Part shown: positions 32,658 through 41,413 of the stretch, one piece after another
How positions within the stretch are numbered: the first letter of the stretch is position 1
How the letters are laid out: each line of letters starts with the position of its first letter
DNA from: an uncultured Lachnospiraceae bacterium
GTDB lineage: Bacteria; Bacillota; Clostridia; Lachnospirales; Lachnospiraceae
Length of the DNA stretch: 64,000 nt
Direction: 5' to 3'
NCBI GenBank assembly: GCA_947594855.1
Contig: CANQEL010000004.1
Location: 62,001-126,000 of the forward strand
Program-made: the position numbers and the translations under genes
Notes under the pieces: model-generated
Told to the model about the DNA's origin: nothing
Seen by the model: the letters and a program-made list of their open reading frames with translations, nothing else
Database searches by the model: none

Positions 32658-33548
32658 ATGAAAAACCAATTTGAAAACTGGCATCCGCTGGCACAATTTG
32701 TATATTTTGTCCTGATATTTGGCATATCGGTATTTGTTATGCATCCTGTAATTACGGGAATAACATTTGTGTCTGCGATAACCCTTGGCGTTATTATTGA
32801 CAGGAAAAAGTTTTTTAAAATGCTTTTTTGCCTGTATATACCGGCGATTATTATAGGGATTATAATTAATCCGCTGTTTTCACACGAAGGAGTAAGCATA
32901 TTATGGTATTTTCCGGATGGGAATCCGCTCACTTTGGAATCAATAATATACGGCATAATGTCAGGAATTATGATAGGAAGTATTTTTACGCTGTTTTTTT
33001 CGTTTAATAAGATTATGACATCGGACAGGATAATGTATCTTACAGGATGCATATTTCCGCATATTTCACTTATTATTGCGATGGTTTTAAGGTTTATACC
33101 TGAATTTAAATACCATTTATCGGAAGTTCTTAATGCGCAGAAATGTATCGGAAAAGGCATTAATGAAAAGAATGTGTTTAATAAGATAAAAAATGCCTGT
33201 GCGGTTATGCAGATTATGGCAACGTGGGCGTTTGAATCTTCGGTGGAAAAATCAGATTCAATGAGGGCACGGGGATACGGACTTTACGGAAGAAGCCGTT
33301 ATGTGCCGTTTAAGATTACAAAAAGGGATATTATACTGATAACCGCCATGATTATTACAGGAAGCATTGTAATATACAGCCTTTGCGTGGGAAATATATA
33401 TGTCTGGTACTATCCTTATTTTAAAATAAATGAGAGCGGAGGATATGTATATATTGTTTATTTTCTGTATGCAGTAATGAGTATGCTGCCCGTTTTTGAC
33501 ATATTGATGGAGGAAGCCGTATGGAAGTCTTTACAATCGAAAATCTGA
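32658..33548 (+). CDS. ecfT: ECF transporter transmembrane component EcfT
   Basis: This 296-residue protein has about six membrane segments. The ~165-215 region contains the coupling helices that contact the ATPases: ARGYG is visible in SDSMRARGYGLYGRSRY, a variant of the conserved A-R-G motif. EcfT joins an S component to the paired ATPases and drives its toppling. ATG 32658 is chosen (AGGCAGGATG upstream) over an in-frame start inside the previous gene. It overlaps the ATPase gene by 28 bases. The operon makes this a dedicated group I ECF module. Confidence 0.9.
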   Translation: MKNQFENWHPLAQFVYFVLIFGISVFVMHPVITGITFVSAITLGVIIDRKKFFKMLFCLYIPAIIIGIIINPLFSHEGVSILWYFPDGNPLTLESIIYGIMSGIMIGSIFTLFFSFNKIMTSDRIMYLTGCIFPHISLIIAMVLRFIPEFKYHLSEVLNAQKCIGKGINEKNVFNKIKNACAVMQIMATWAFESSVEKSDSMRARGYGLYGRSRYVPFKITKRDIILITAMIITGSIVIYSLCVGNIYVWYYPYFKINESGGYVYIVYFLYAVMSMLPVFDILMEEAVWKSLQSKI

Positions 33549-35167
33549 CATTTAAATATCCGCAAGGCAAAAATTATGCTCTTGATAATGTAAATCTTAA
33601 AGTGAATAAAGGTGAATTTCTGCTGATATGTGGAAAATCAGGCTGTGGTAAGACTACGCTTATAAAACATATGAAGGCCGCACTTGCTCCTGCAGGAGAA
33701 AAAAGCGGGGATATATATTATAACGGAACACTTTTATGCGACGTGCCGGAGAGAATTCAGGCGCAGGAAATAGGATATGTTATGCAAAGTCCTGACAGCC
33801 AGATTGTGACTGATAAGGTATGGCATGAACTTGCTTTCGGGCTTGAAAACCTTGGGTATAAAAATTCAGTAATAAGAATACGCGTGGCAGAGATGGCAAG
33901 TTATTTCGGGATACAGAACTGGTTTCATAAGGATGTAAAAGAACTTTCAGGCGGACAGAAGCAGATATTGAACCTGGCGTCAATTATGGCGGTGCAGCCT
34001 GAGGTAATTATACTTGATGAGCCGACTTCACAGTTATGTAACATAGCTGCACAGGAATTCCTTGCGCTTCTTAAAAGAATACATGAAGAACTTGGAATTA
34101 CCGTAATAATAGTTGAACACCGGCTTGAAAATGTATTTCCGATGTGCGACAGGGTGGTAGTTATGGATAAAGGAAAGATTATATCGTCAGGAAATCTGCA
34201 GCAGACAATACACAATATTAAAGATAATGAGTTTTTTGACGCAATGCCGGTTCCGGTAAAAATATGTACGGCTCTTGGAGCACCGGAATATAAAGTTCCG
34301 GTAAATGTCAACGAAGGAAGATGTTTTCTTGAAAAATATATGGCCGGAAAAAATCTGCCGAAAGAGAGCAGTACACATTACATAGGATGCGGCAGGGATA
34401 ATATAATCGAGGCGTCTGATGTATGGTTCCGGTATGATAAAGATGGGGAAGACGTGCTTAAGGGACTGAACCTTAATGTGGAAAAAGGCAGTCTTACATG
34501 TGTGCTTGGCGGAAACGGTACAGGCAAAACGACTATGCTGTATACTTTGTGCGGACTGCTTAAACCGTACAGGGGAAAGGTTACGGTTAAGGGGAAAAAT
34601 GTTAAAAAATGGGGAAACGGCCTTTATGGAAAAGTAATAGGTATGCTTCCGCAGAATCCGACCGCATTGTTCAGAAGGGATAATGTATATGAAGATATAT
34701 CAGAATGTATTATTGACGGAAAAAATGCAGATAAGAAAATTGAAGAGATAAGCAGGCTTCTTGATATTACAGATATATTGGACATGCATCCGTATGATTT
34801 AAGCGGCGGTGAACAGCAAAGATGCGCTCTTGCAAAGGTACTTCTTACGGAACCGGAGATACTTATACTTGATGAGCCTACAAAAGGTTTTGACGGATTC
34901 CACAAAAGAAAACTGGCGGAGATATTCAAAAAACTGCTTAATGACGGAATAACGATACTTATGGTATCGCATGATATAGAATTCTGCGCTGAATATGCAG
35001 ACAGGTGCGCGCTTTGTTTTGACGGCGGAATTACCGTATCGGGGGATGTAACGGAGTTTTTTTCAGGAAACAGTTTTTATACTACATCGGCTAACAGGAT
35101 GGCAAGGGAATATTTTCCTTATGCGGTAACTGCAGAGGAGGTAAAAGAGTTATGCATTACTACCTGA
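33521..35167 (+). CDS. fused ECF ATPase (EcfA-EcfA')
   Basis: This is a 548-residue protein with two complete ABC ATPase domains. The first (residues ~1-235) has Walker A GKSGCGKTT, signature ELSGGQKQ, Walker B VIILDEPTS and the EHRLE histidine. The second (~290-520) has GGNGTGKTT, DLSGGEQQR, ILILDEPTKGFD and SHDIEF. Fusion gives the A-A' heterodimer in one chain. It powers uptake through EcfT and the S component. GGAGG lies before the ATG inside ecfT, and the 3' end overlaps the S-component gene by 16 bases, so translation is probably coupled. Confidence 0.95.
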   Translation: MEVFTIENLTFKYPQGKNYALDNVNLKVNKGEFLLICGKSGCGKTTLIKHMKAALAPAGEKSGDIYYNGTLLCDVPERIQAQEIGYVMQSPDSQIVTDKVWHELAFGLENLGYKNSVIRIRVAEMASYFGIQNWFHKDVKELSGGQKQILNLASIMAVQPEVIILDEPTSQLCNIAAQEFLALLKRIHEELGITVIIVEHRLENVFPMCDRVVVMDKGKIISSGNLQQTIHNIKDNEFFDAMPVPVKICTALGAPEYKVPVNVNEGRCFLEKYMAGKNLPKESSTHYIGCGRDNIIEASDVWFRYDKDGEDVLKGLNLNVEKGSLTCVLGGNGTGKTTMLYTLCGLLKPYRGKVTVKGKNVKKWGNGLYGKVIGMLPQNPTALFRRDNVYEDISECIIDGKNADKKIEEISRLLDITDILDMHPYDLSGGEQQRCALAKVLLTEPEILILDEPTKGFDGFHKRKLAEIFKKLLNDGITILMVSHDIEFCAEYADRCALCFDGGITVSGDVTEFFSGNSFYTTSANRMAREYFPYAVTAEEVKELCITT

Positions 35168-35757
35168 TATCTGTTGTTATAATAATATTATCAATGCTTC
35201 CTTTTTTGCTTATGTTTGAAAAAAGAAGACCGCAGGCAAGAGAAATAGTACTGATAGCAGTACTTGTTGCGATAACGGTAATTGCGCGCTCTGTATTTTT
35301 TATGATTCCGTTTTTTAAACCCATGCTGGCTCTTGTAATTATAAGCGGCATTGGAATGGGATATGAGACAGGGATGCTTACTGGTACGTTATCTGCATTT
35401 ATGTCAAACTTTATATTCGGACAGGGTCCATGGACACCGTGGCAGATGTTTGCCATGGGACTTACAGGGTTACTGGCAGGAGTTATTTTTTCAAAAAAAT
35501 ATACATACGAAAAGAAAAAATATCACGTATGTATATTTGGAATAATTGCAACTGTCCTGATATACGGTGTGATTATGGATACGGCATCGGTTCTTATGTA
35601 TACCGGGGAAGTTTCCTTTAAAGCGTTTATGGCAGCTTATATAAGCGGAATACCGGTAAATCTGATACATGCTTTATCAACTGTTATTTTTCTGGCACTT
35701 TTGCAAAAAAGCATGATAAAGAAGCTTCAGAGAGTAAAGATGAAATATAAGATATGA
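35152..35757 (+). CDS. ECF transporter S component, CbrT-like (predicted cobalamin)
   Basis: This 201-residue protein has about six hydrophobic segments, an N-terminal RRPQAREIVLIAVLVAITVIAR region and the loop FGQGPWTPWQMFAMGLTGLLAG. That PWTPWQMFA loop is what I associate with CbrT-type S components, shown to carry cobalamin and cobinamide in lactobacilli. It sits directly after its own T and A components and under a cobalamin riboswitch, so cobalamin is the likely substrate. GAGGAGG precedes the ATG. Experiment is needed to separate cobalamin from corrinoid precursors. Confidence 0.87.
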   Translation: MHYYLISVVIIILSMLPFLLMFEKRRPQAREIVLIAVLVAITVIARSVFFMIPFFKPMLALVIISGIGMGYETGMLTGTLSAFMSNFIFGQGPWTPWQMFAMGLTGLLAGVIFSKKYTYEKKKYHVCIFGIIATVLIYGVIMDTASVLMYTGEVSFKAFMAAYISGIPVNLIHALSTVIFLALLQKSMIKKLQRVKMKYKI

Positions 35758-35788
35758 TATTTTTATGTATAGAAGGAGAGAGAAATTT

Positions 35789-38700
35789 ATGAAAACAAAA
35801 TTTTTTAATAAAAGATTTAAAAAGATTGCCGCATATATTCTTACCACAGCATTATTTGCGTCGGCGGCATTTCCTCAGGGGACCTGTGCGGTGTATGCGG
35901 AGGAGATATCTGCTGATAATACCGCGGAGGATAATATTGCTGCGGTAAAAGCGGTGAAAAATCTGATTAACTGGAAATATATAAGTAACGGCAATGCGGC
36001 AATGACTAAAATAAGCAACGATTTGTATCTGCCGACATCCATTCCGGAATATGACGGGCTTAGTATTACGTGGGAAAGCAGCAATACATCTGCTATTACA
36101 GCTGAAGGAAAAGTAACCCGCCCTGCCAATGGTGAAAAAAATATTTCAGGGATTAAACTTACCGCACATATACAATGCGGCGGGGAAAGCGACAGTAAGA
36201 GTTTAAGTTCGTTGACGGTACTTGCTATTACCAATAATGAAGTAAATCTTGATAAGGATATGGTATGGCTTAGCGACGTCTGGAGTGTGGAAAACAACTT
36301 ATCTTCAGGCATAAGCGAATCCATAGAGCTGCCTGCTAAAGGAGAAAACGGTACTGCGGTTAAATGGACTTCCGGCAATACAAGGGTGATTGAAAATGAC
36401 GGAATCATATACAGACCGGCTCCGGGGGAAGAACCGGCAAAGACCGTACTTACGGCGACGCTTACCGCAAAAATAACAACTTCGGCGACTCCTGTGTATG
36501 AACAGACGGTAGATATACCTGTAACAGTTCTTCCATGGACTGCGGAGGAAAGAGAAACTGCCGATAAGAAAATTAATGTTTTGAACGAAATTATTGATGC
36601 AATGAATATACCTGACAGGGTAAATAAGAATAATCAGGCTGAAGTTACTAAAATAATAGTTCCGAAAAGAGAAGAAATAAAGGCGGCATATGAAGAGGCA
36701 AAAGCTTACGGCGTTACAGAGCAGGAACTTAAAAAACTTCCATTATATAAAAAATATCTTTCTGCCGAGGCGAATTTAAGAAAACTGCCTAAGACGATAA
36801 CGGTTTCGATAGTTGATGTTGTTAAAGACGGGAATTCTTACACATACAGCGGAGATTATTTCTTCCCTAAGACAAAGATTGTAATTGCGGGAAATGAAGA
36901 TGGGGAAGATTCAAATGATGTTGCTTTGGTGCTTACGGGTCTAAGCAATAAAAATTATGCAGGACTTTTTACATGTACGGTTAGCTCAAGCATAGTAATA
37001 ACTATTAACGGTGCCAAAATAGGAAGCAGCGGGGATTACAGCTGGCGTTATGCGGTAAATGGAAAAGATATTAGAAAAATCTCAGGCGTATCGTCGGCAA
37101 AAAGCCAGACGCTCGAATACGGCGACAACCTTGTAATATATTATACAACAGAAGAAGGCTCAGAACAATTCTGTAAAGGGGATTATACAGAAGGGCTTCC
37201 TGAGTCGTCGCCTGTTGAATATGATTTTGCAAACTCTGAAATAATTGATGCAAATTCACTTACATACGAGCAGCTGCTTGGAGAGAATACTGACCGTTTC
37301 TCGGTAACGGATAAGCTTTTGCTTCCGGTTAAAGGAAAATGCGGAAGTAAGATTACATGGAGTTCTGACAGCCCTGCGGTTGATACATCGACAGGCGAAG
37401 TAACAAGGGGAGAGTCTGATAAAGTAGTAACTCTTACTGCTTCTGTGGTAAGCAGGTCAAAGGAGCAGACGAAAACGTTTACATTTATTATTAAGGGAGC
37501 GTATGACAGTAAAGATGAAAAGACGTTAAGCTATGCAACCGATAAGCTTACACTGCCGGAACTTACGAATATTACTACAGATATCAGACTGCCTGACAGA
37601 GGTTTCGGTGATTCAAAGATTACGTGGAACAGCAGTAATAAAACAGTACTCTCTGATGACGGAATAGTAACCAGGCCCGAAAAAGATACTAAAGTAACAC
37701 TTACTGCCACGCTTGCCATAGGTAAGTTAAGCAGGATAAAAGAATTTGAGGTAACTGTACTGAAAAAGGCAGATACCGATGCAGAAAAACTTGCCTATGA
37801 CAAAGAAAACCTTACTTTTGATTCAATACGCGGAGAAAATGTTTCAGAAGATAATATAAAAAGCAATCTTATACTTAAGAAAACAGGCCTGATGGGAAGC
37901 AGTATAGCATGGTCTTCTGATAATCAGTCGGTAGATGAAAACGGTATTATAAAAAGAACTGACAGTGATATTAAGGTGTCGCTTAAAGCAGAGCTTACAT
38001 ATGGCAATCTTACTGATTATGTGACGTTTGAACTGACACTCCTCGGCATGAGCGATAAGGAAAAGGCTTTAAAATCAGCAGAAGAAGCAATAGCGGCCCT
38101 GCCTGATGCGCTTACCGTTTCAATATATGACCGCGCGGAAACAGAAACTCTTGTAAAACAGGCAGAGTCATTGGTAAATGAAGCAGCCGCACAGGGAAAT
38201 GACAGGCAGGATATAGATAATATCGGGCTTCTTGATGCGGTAAGGAGAAAGCTTGATAATCTTCCAGTATCAATTACATTCAGCATAGTAGGCGCAGATG
38301 TTTATAACAAAAGAATAACAAAGTACAGGTGGTTTGTAGAACGCTGTAAACTGCTTGTACCTGCAAAAAGCAGCGTAGCTGATATTACACAGGCTATGAT
38401 AAAGGGTTATGACAGCATACGGCCGGGTTCGGGGTCAGGATATTACGGTTCAATCTTAGGCCTTTCCCAATTTGACGCCGGAAGCGGAAGCGGCTGGATA
38501 TACGGAGGAAGCGGAGCCGGAATCAATACTTCAAGGGGCGGTAAAGAATCTTTCGTAGATGAGGGAAGCGTTGTATACTGGAAATTTACCGGAGATTCAG
38601 ACGTTGTATTTGACAGTGAAGAGTTCCCTATGTATACTCCATATGATGTGGAACATCCGATAGATAAAAACCTTGTGCCTGATACTAATATAGAAGGGCT

Positions 38701-41353
38701 TAAATCGCTTATCAGACAGGCAGAAGGAGTGTCAGGAGAAGATTACAGGGATTACGGACCATGGAGCGAAAGCCGGGATAATCTTAGGGCAGCGCTTGAA
38801 AATGCATATAAAGTTGTGGCTGCATCCGATACCGCGCTTGAATATGAAGTGTCGGAAGCCATAGACAGATTATCTGATGCAGTCTGCAGTCTGCAGCCTG
38901 TAGTTTTGGATAAAACTGAGCTGCGCAGTCTTGTTGAGGCTGCAGAAGGCCTTAATGAAAAAGATTATTATGAAGTTACCTGGAAAGAATTTGCGGATAT
39001 TTTAGCGCAGGCGGAAGATGTTTTGTATGATGATTACGCAGAGACGTCTATGGTATCATATATAATGGAGTGTCTGAAATCTGCGACTGACAGGCTTATT
39101 CCGAAATCAGAAGCAGATAAAGGAAAACTTATAAAGCTTATTGACGAATGTGAACAGTATAAAGCTGAATATTATTCAATAAGCGATTGGAACAGATTAA
39201 GCAGCTCTGTTAAGAAAGGTTATGAAGTACTTAAAAATAAAGGCGCTTCTGATGAAGAGGTAGCAGAAGCCTGTGAAGAACTGCAGATTGCTATTAACAA
39301 TCTTGTAAGTGTGTCAAATATCGAGGTAATTGGAAACAGGGTAATGCTTAAAGCCGTATCAGACTGGCAGAATACTTCTGAATCCTGGAATGTATTTGAT
39401 ATGCAGTTAATGGGTCATGCCGCAGATGTAAACGAAAACGGTTATCTTATGAATATAGCTGCAATGCTTGAAGGTAATGTTACAGCCGTGACAGAGCTCG
39501 AAAGAGAAACAGTTGTCCTAACTTCACTTGGATATGACGTTACTGATATCACTTTGTCTGATGGAAGTAAGGTGAATATGATTGAGCGCATTAACAATAT
39601 GCTCAATATGGAAACCGATACCGTAAATGCCATTGTATGGGCTCTTATTGCGCTTGATTGCGGTGATTATGAATATAAAGATGATGCCTTAAGAAAACAA
39701 TTAATAGAAAAGATTTTAGCACTTCAGCATGAAGATGGAAGCTGGTCTGTTGAACAGGAATATGATTCTGGCCGACCCGTAACGGAAAATCTGGATATGA
39801 CGGCAATGGCTGTTACTGCGCTTTCTTCTTACAGTAATGAAGAAAACGTTGATATCGCTTTAGAAAAGGCATTTGCGCTTATGAAAAAATATAATGCCTT
39901 TCTGTCGGGAGAACCGTCGGTAAATAAAGGAAACAGCAATACGACGGCAATGGCAATGATTGCATATGCGTCAGCTCCGGATTATGATAAGACAACGCTT
40001 GAATATTTAAAAAGCGGAGGGCTAAGATATTATATAACAGATAATAACCGCCTTGGTTATACTGATAATGTTACGGAAAACCTTATGGCAACCGAACAGG
40101 GAGTGCGCGCATATGCGGCGTACAGCTGCCTTTCTGAAAATAATAATGAAGCGGTAAATATATACAGATGCGGAATTCCTGTAAAGAAACTGGTACTTCC
40201 GGAAGCAGACAAGCCTGTTATAGATACGGATTTAACAAACCATACTACAACTGATGAAACAATCTCTTTTTATGTTAACGCAGCTACTTCTGACGGACAG
40301 AAAGCGGCTATACAGGTACTGGTAAATAAAAAGAGTATTTATGCAGAAAATGGACTTTATACGGCAGAACTTATTGAAGGCATCAATGAGATTGAGATAA
40401 CGGCAGTAGGTGAAAATAATGCTGTATCGGAAAGCTATTACAGCATTATCCGTATCAGGGAGGAAGAAAATCAGATTACCGTAAAATTCTCGCTTTATGG
40501 AGATGACAGACATGGCGATAGCGGACATACGGCCTACAGGATATGGATTGCGCCGGAAAGCGTTACAATACCAAAAGGTTCATCTGTAAGATATCTGTTT
40601 GAGATTATGCTGAATAAATACGGCATAACATATGAAACAGAATCCTCATATGTTCCGGGAATCAATGATCTGTGGGAATTTGATAATGGAAGTAAGTCGG
40701 GCTGGCTGTATATGGTAAATAAAACAAGCCCTCAGGTAGGCTATAATGAATATATCCTAAGTGACGGTGATGAAGTTCAGTGGTACTATACTGACGATTT
40801 TTATAATGATGACGGAAACAGGGAAAATGCGCAGCCCGTAAGTCCTACGCAGGAACCGGATGGTACTCCTGCACCAACCGGGGAACCTGAAGATACTCCG
40901 GAACCTGAAAAACCAACCGGAGAGCCGGAGAATACATCTGTACCTACGCAGGAACCGGATGGTACTCCCGTTAAAACTCCAGAAGTAAAACCTTCGGACA
41001 GTCCGGTAACGCCGCCTGAGGATGGTATTAAAGAATCTACGGGTCTGAAAAAAGGAGATATAATAAAAGATAAATCTACTAAAGCTTATTATAAGGTTAC
41101 ATCAGTTGCTTTAGGGGTCAGGGTTAAATTCCTGCGCAGTTATAAGAAAAAGATAAAGAAAATAAAAATACCTGCATCAATAAAATATAAAGACGGTACA
41201 GTATGCACAGTAAAAGGTATTGCAAAGAAAGCTTTTAAACAATTAAGGAAATTAAAAAAGAGCGTAATAATAAAAGTGCCTAAGGCAAAATATAAGTACT
41301 ATAAGAAAGTTTTTAAGAAGAAAAAGGTGAAGTGTAAGGTAGTAAAAATGTAA
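35789..41353 (+). CDS. giant secreted corrinoid-capture candidate: Ig-like, three DUF4430-like, FIVAR and alpha/alpha-toroid domains
   Basis: This is a 1,854-residue exported protein (signal IAAYILTTALFASAAF). Approximate order: two atrophied Ig-like domains (48-251); a DUF4430-like segment (334-450, with GDYSWRYAVNGKDI); three Ig-like domains (474-752); a helical stretch; a second DUF4430-like segment (826-941, with GSGSGWIYGGSGAG); three FIVAR-type helical repeats (964-1177); an alpha/alpha toroid (1204-1460, with LALQHEDGSWSV and NLDMTAMAVTAL); a beta domain; a third DUF4430 (1563-1670, with GSKSGWLYMVN); a Pro/Thr linker; and a very basic LRR-like end. Toroid followed by DUF4430 repeats the intrinsic-factor order. 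ATG 35789 follows GAAGGAGAG. It is last in the riboswitch operon, 31 bases after the S component. Confidence 0.85.
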   Translation: MKTKFFNKRFKKIAAYILTTALFASAAFPQGTCAVYAEEISADNTAEDNIAAVKAVKNLINWKYISNGNAAMTKISNDLYLPTSIPEYDGLSITWESSNTSAITAEGKVTRPANGEKNISGIKLTAHIQCGGESDSKSLSSLTVLAITNNEVNLDKDMVWLSDVWSVENNLSSGISESIELPAKGENGTAVKWTSGNTRVIENDGIIYRPAPGEEPAKTVLTATLTAKITTSATPVYEQTVDIPVTVLPWTAEERETADKKINVLNEIIDAMNIPDRVNKNNQAEVTKIIVPKREEIKAAYEEAKAYGVTEQELKKLPLYKKYLSAEANLRKLPKTITVSIVDVVKDGNSYTYSGDYFFPKTKIVIAGNEDGEDSNDVALVLTGLSNKNYAGLFTCTVSSSIVITINGAKIGSSGDYSWRYAVNGKDIRKISGVSSAKSQTLEYGDNLVIYYTTEEGSEQFCKGDYTEGLPESSPVEYDFANSEIIDANSLTYEQLLGENTDRFSVTDKLLLPVKGKCGSKITWSSDSPAVDTSTGEVTRGESDKVVTLTASVVSRSKEQTKTFTFIIKGAYDSKDEKTLSYATDKLTLPELTNITTDIRLPDRGFGDSKITWNSSNKTVLSDDGIVTRPEKDTKVTLTATLAIGKLSRIKEFEVTVLKKADTDAEKLAYDKENLTFDSIRGENVSEDNIKSNLILKKTGLMGSSIAWSSDNQSVDENGIIKRTDSDIKVSLKAELTYGNLTDYVTFELTLLGMSDKEKALKSAEEAIAALPDALTVSIYDRAETETLVKQAESLVNEAAAQGNDRQDIDNIGLLDAVRRKLDNLPVSITFSIVGADVYNKRITKYRWFVERCKLLVPAKSSVADITQAMIKGYDSIRPGSGSGYYGSILGLSQFDAGSGSGWIYGGSGAGINTSRGGKESFVDEGSVVYWKFTGDSDVVFDSEEFPMYTPYDVEHPIDKNLVPDTNIEGLKSLIRQAEGVSGEDYRDYGPWSESRDNLRAALENAYKVVAASDTALEYEVSEAIDRLSDAVCSLQPVVLDKTELRSLVEAAEGLNEKDYYEVTWKEFADILAQAEDVLYDDYAETSMVSYIMECLKSATDRLIPKSEADKGKLIKLIDECEQYKAEYYSISDWNRLSSSVKKGYEVLKNKGASDEEVAEACEELQIAINNLVSVSNIEVIGNRVMLKAVSDWQNTSESWNVFDMQLMGHAADVNENGYLMNIAAMLEGNVTAVTELERETVVLTSLGYDVTDITLSDGSKVNMIERINNMLNMETDTVNAIVWALIALDCGDYEYKDDALRKQLIEKILALQHEDGSWSVEQEYDSGRPVTENLDMTAMAVTALSSYSNEENVDIALEKAFALMKKYNAFLSGEPSVNKGNSNTTAMAMIAYASAPDYDKTTLEYLKSGGLRYYITDNNRLGYTDNVTENLMATEQGVRAYAAYSCLSENNNEAVNIYRCGIPVKKLVLPEADKPVIDTDLTNHTTTDETISFYVNAATSDGQKAAIQVLVNKKSIYAENGLYTAELIEGINEIEITAVGENNAVSESYYSIIRIREEENQITVKFSLYGDDRHGDSGHTAYRIWIAPESVTIPKGSSVRYLFEIMLNKYGITYETESSYVPGINDLWEFDNGSKSGWLYMVNKTSPQVGYNEYILSDGDEVQWYYTDDFYNDDGNRENAQPVSPTQEPDGTPAPTGEPEDTPEPEKPTGEPENTSVPTQEPDGTPVKTPEVKPSDSPVTPPEDGIKESTGLKKGDIIKDKSTKAYYKVTSVALGVRVKFLRSYKKKIKKIKIPASIKYKDGTVCTVKGIAKKAFKQLRKLKKSVIIKVPKAKYKYYKKVFKKKKVKCKVVKM

Positions 41354-41413
41354 TATTTGTTATTTGCTTTTCTGTATGGTATAATCTTCATATACATAGT
41401 GTGTGGTGATAAT

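Noticed and set aside
41357..41413. Longer N terminus for cardiolipin synthase
   Set aside because: It would begin 3 bases after the previous stop without a ribosome site and add a hydrophobic stretch not needed by the family.
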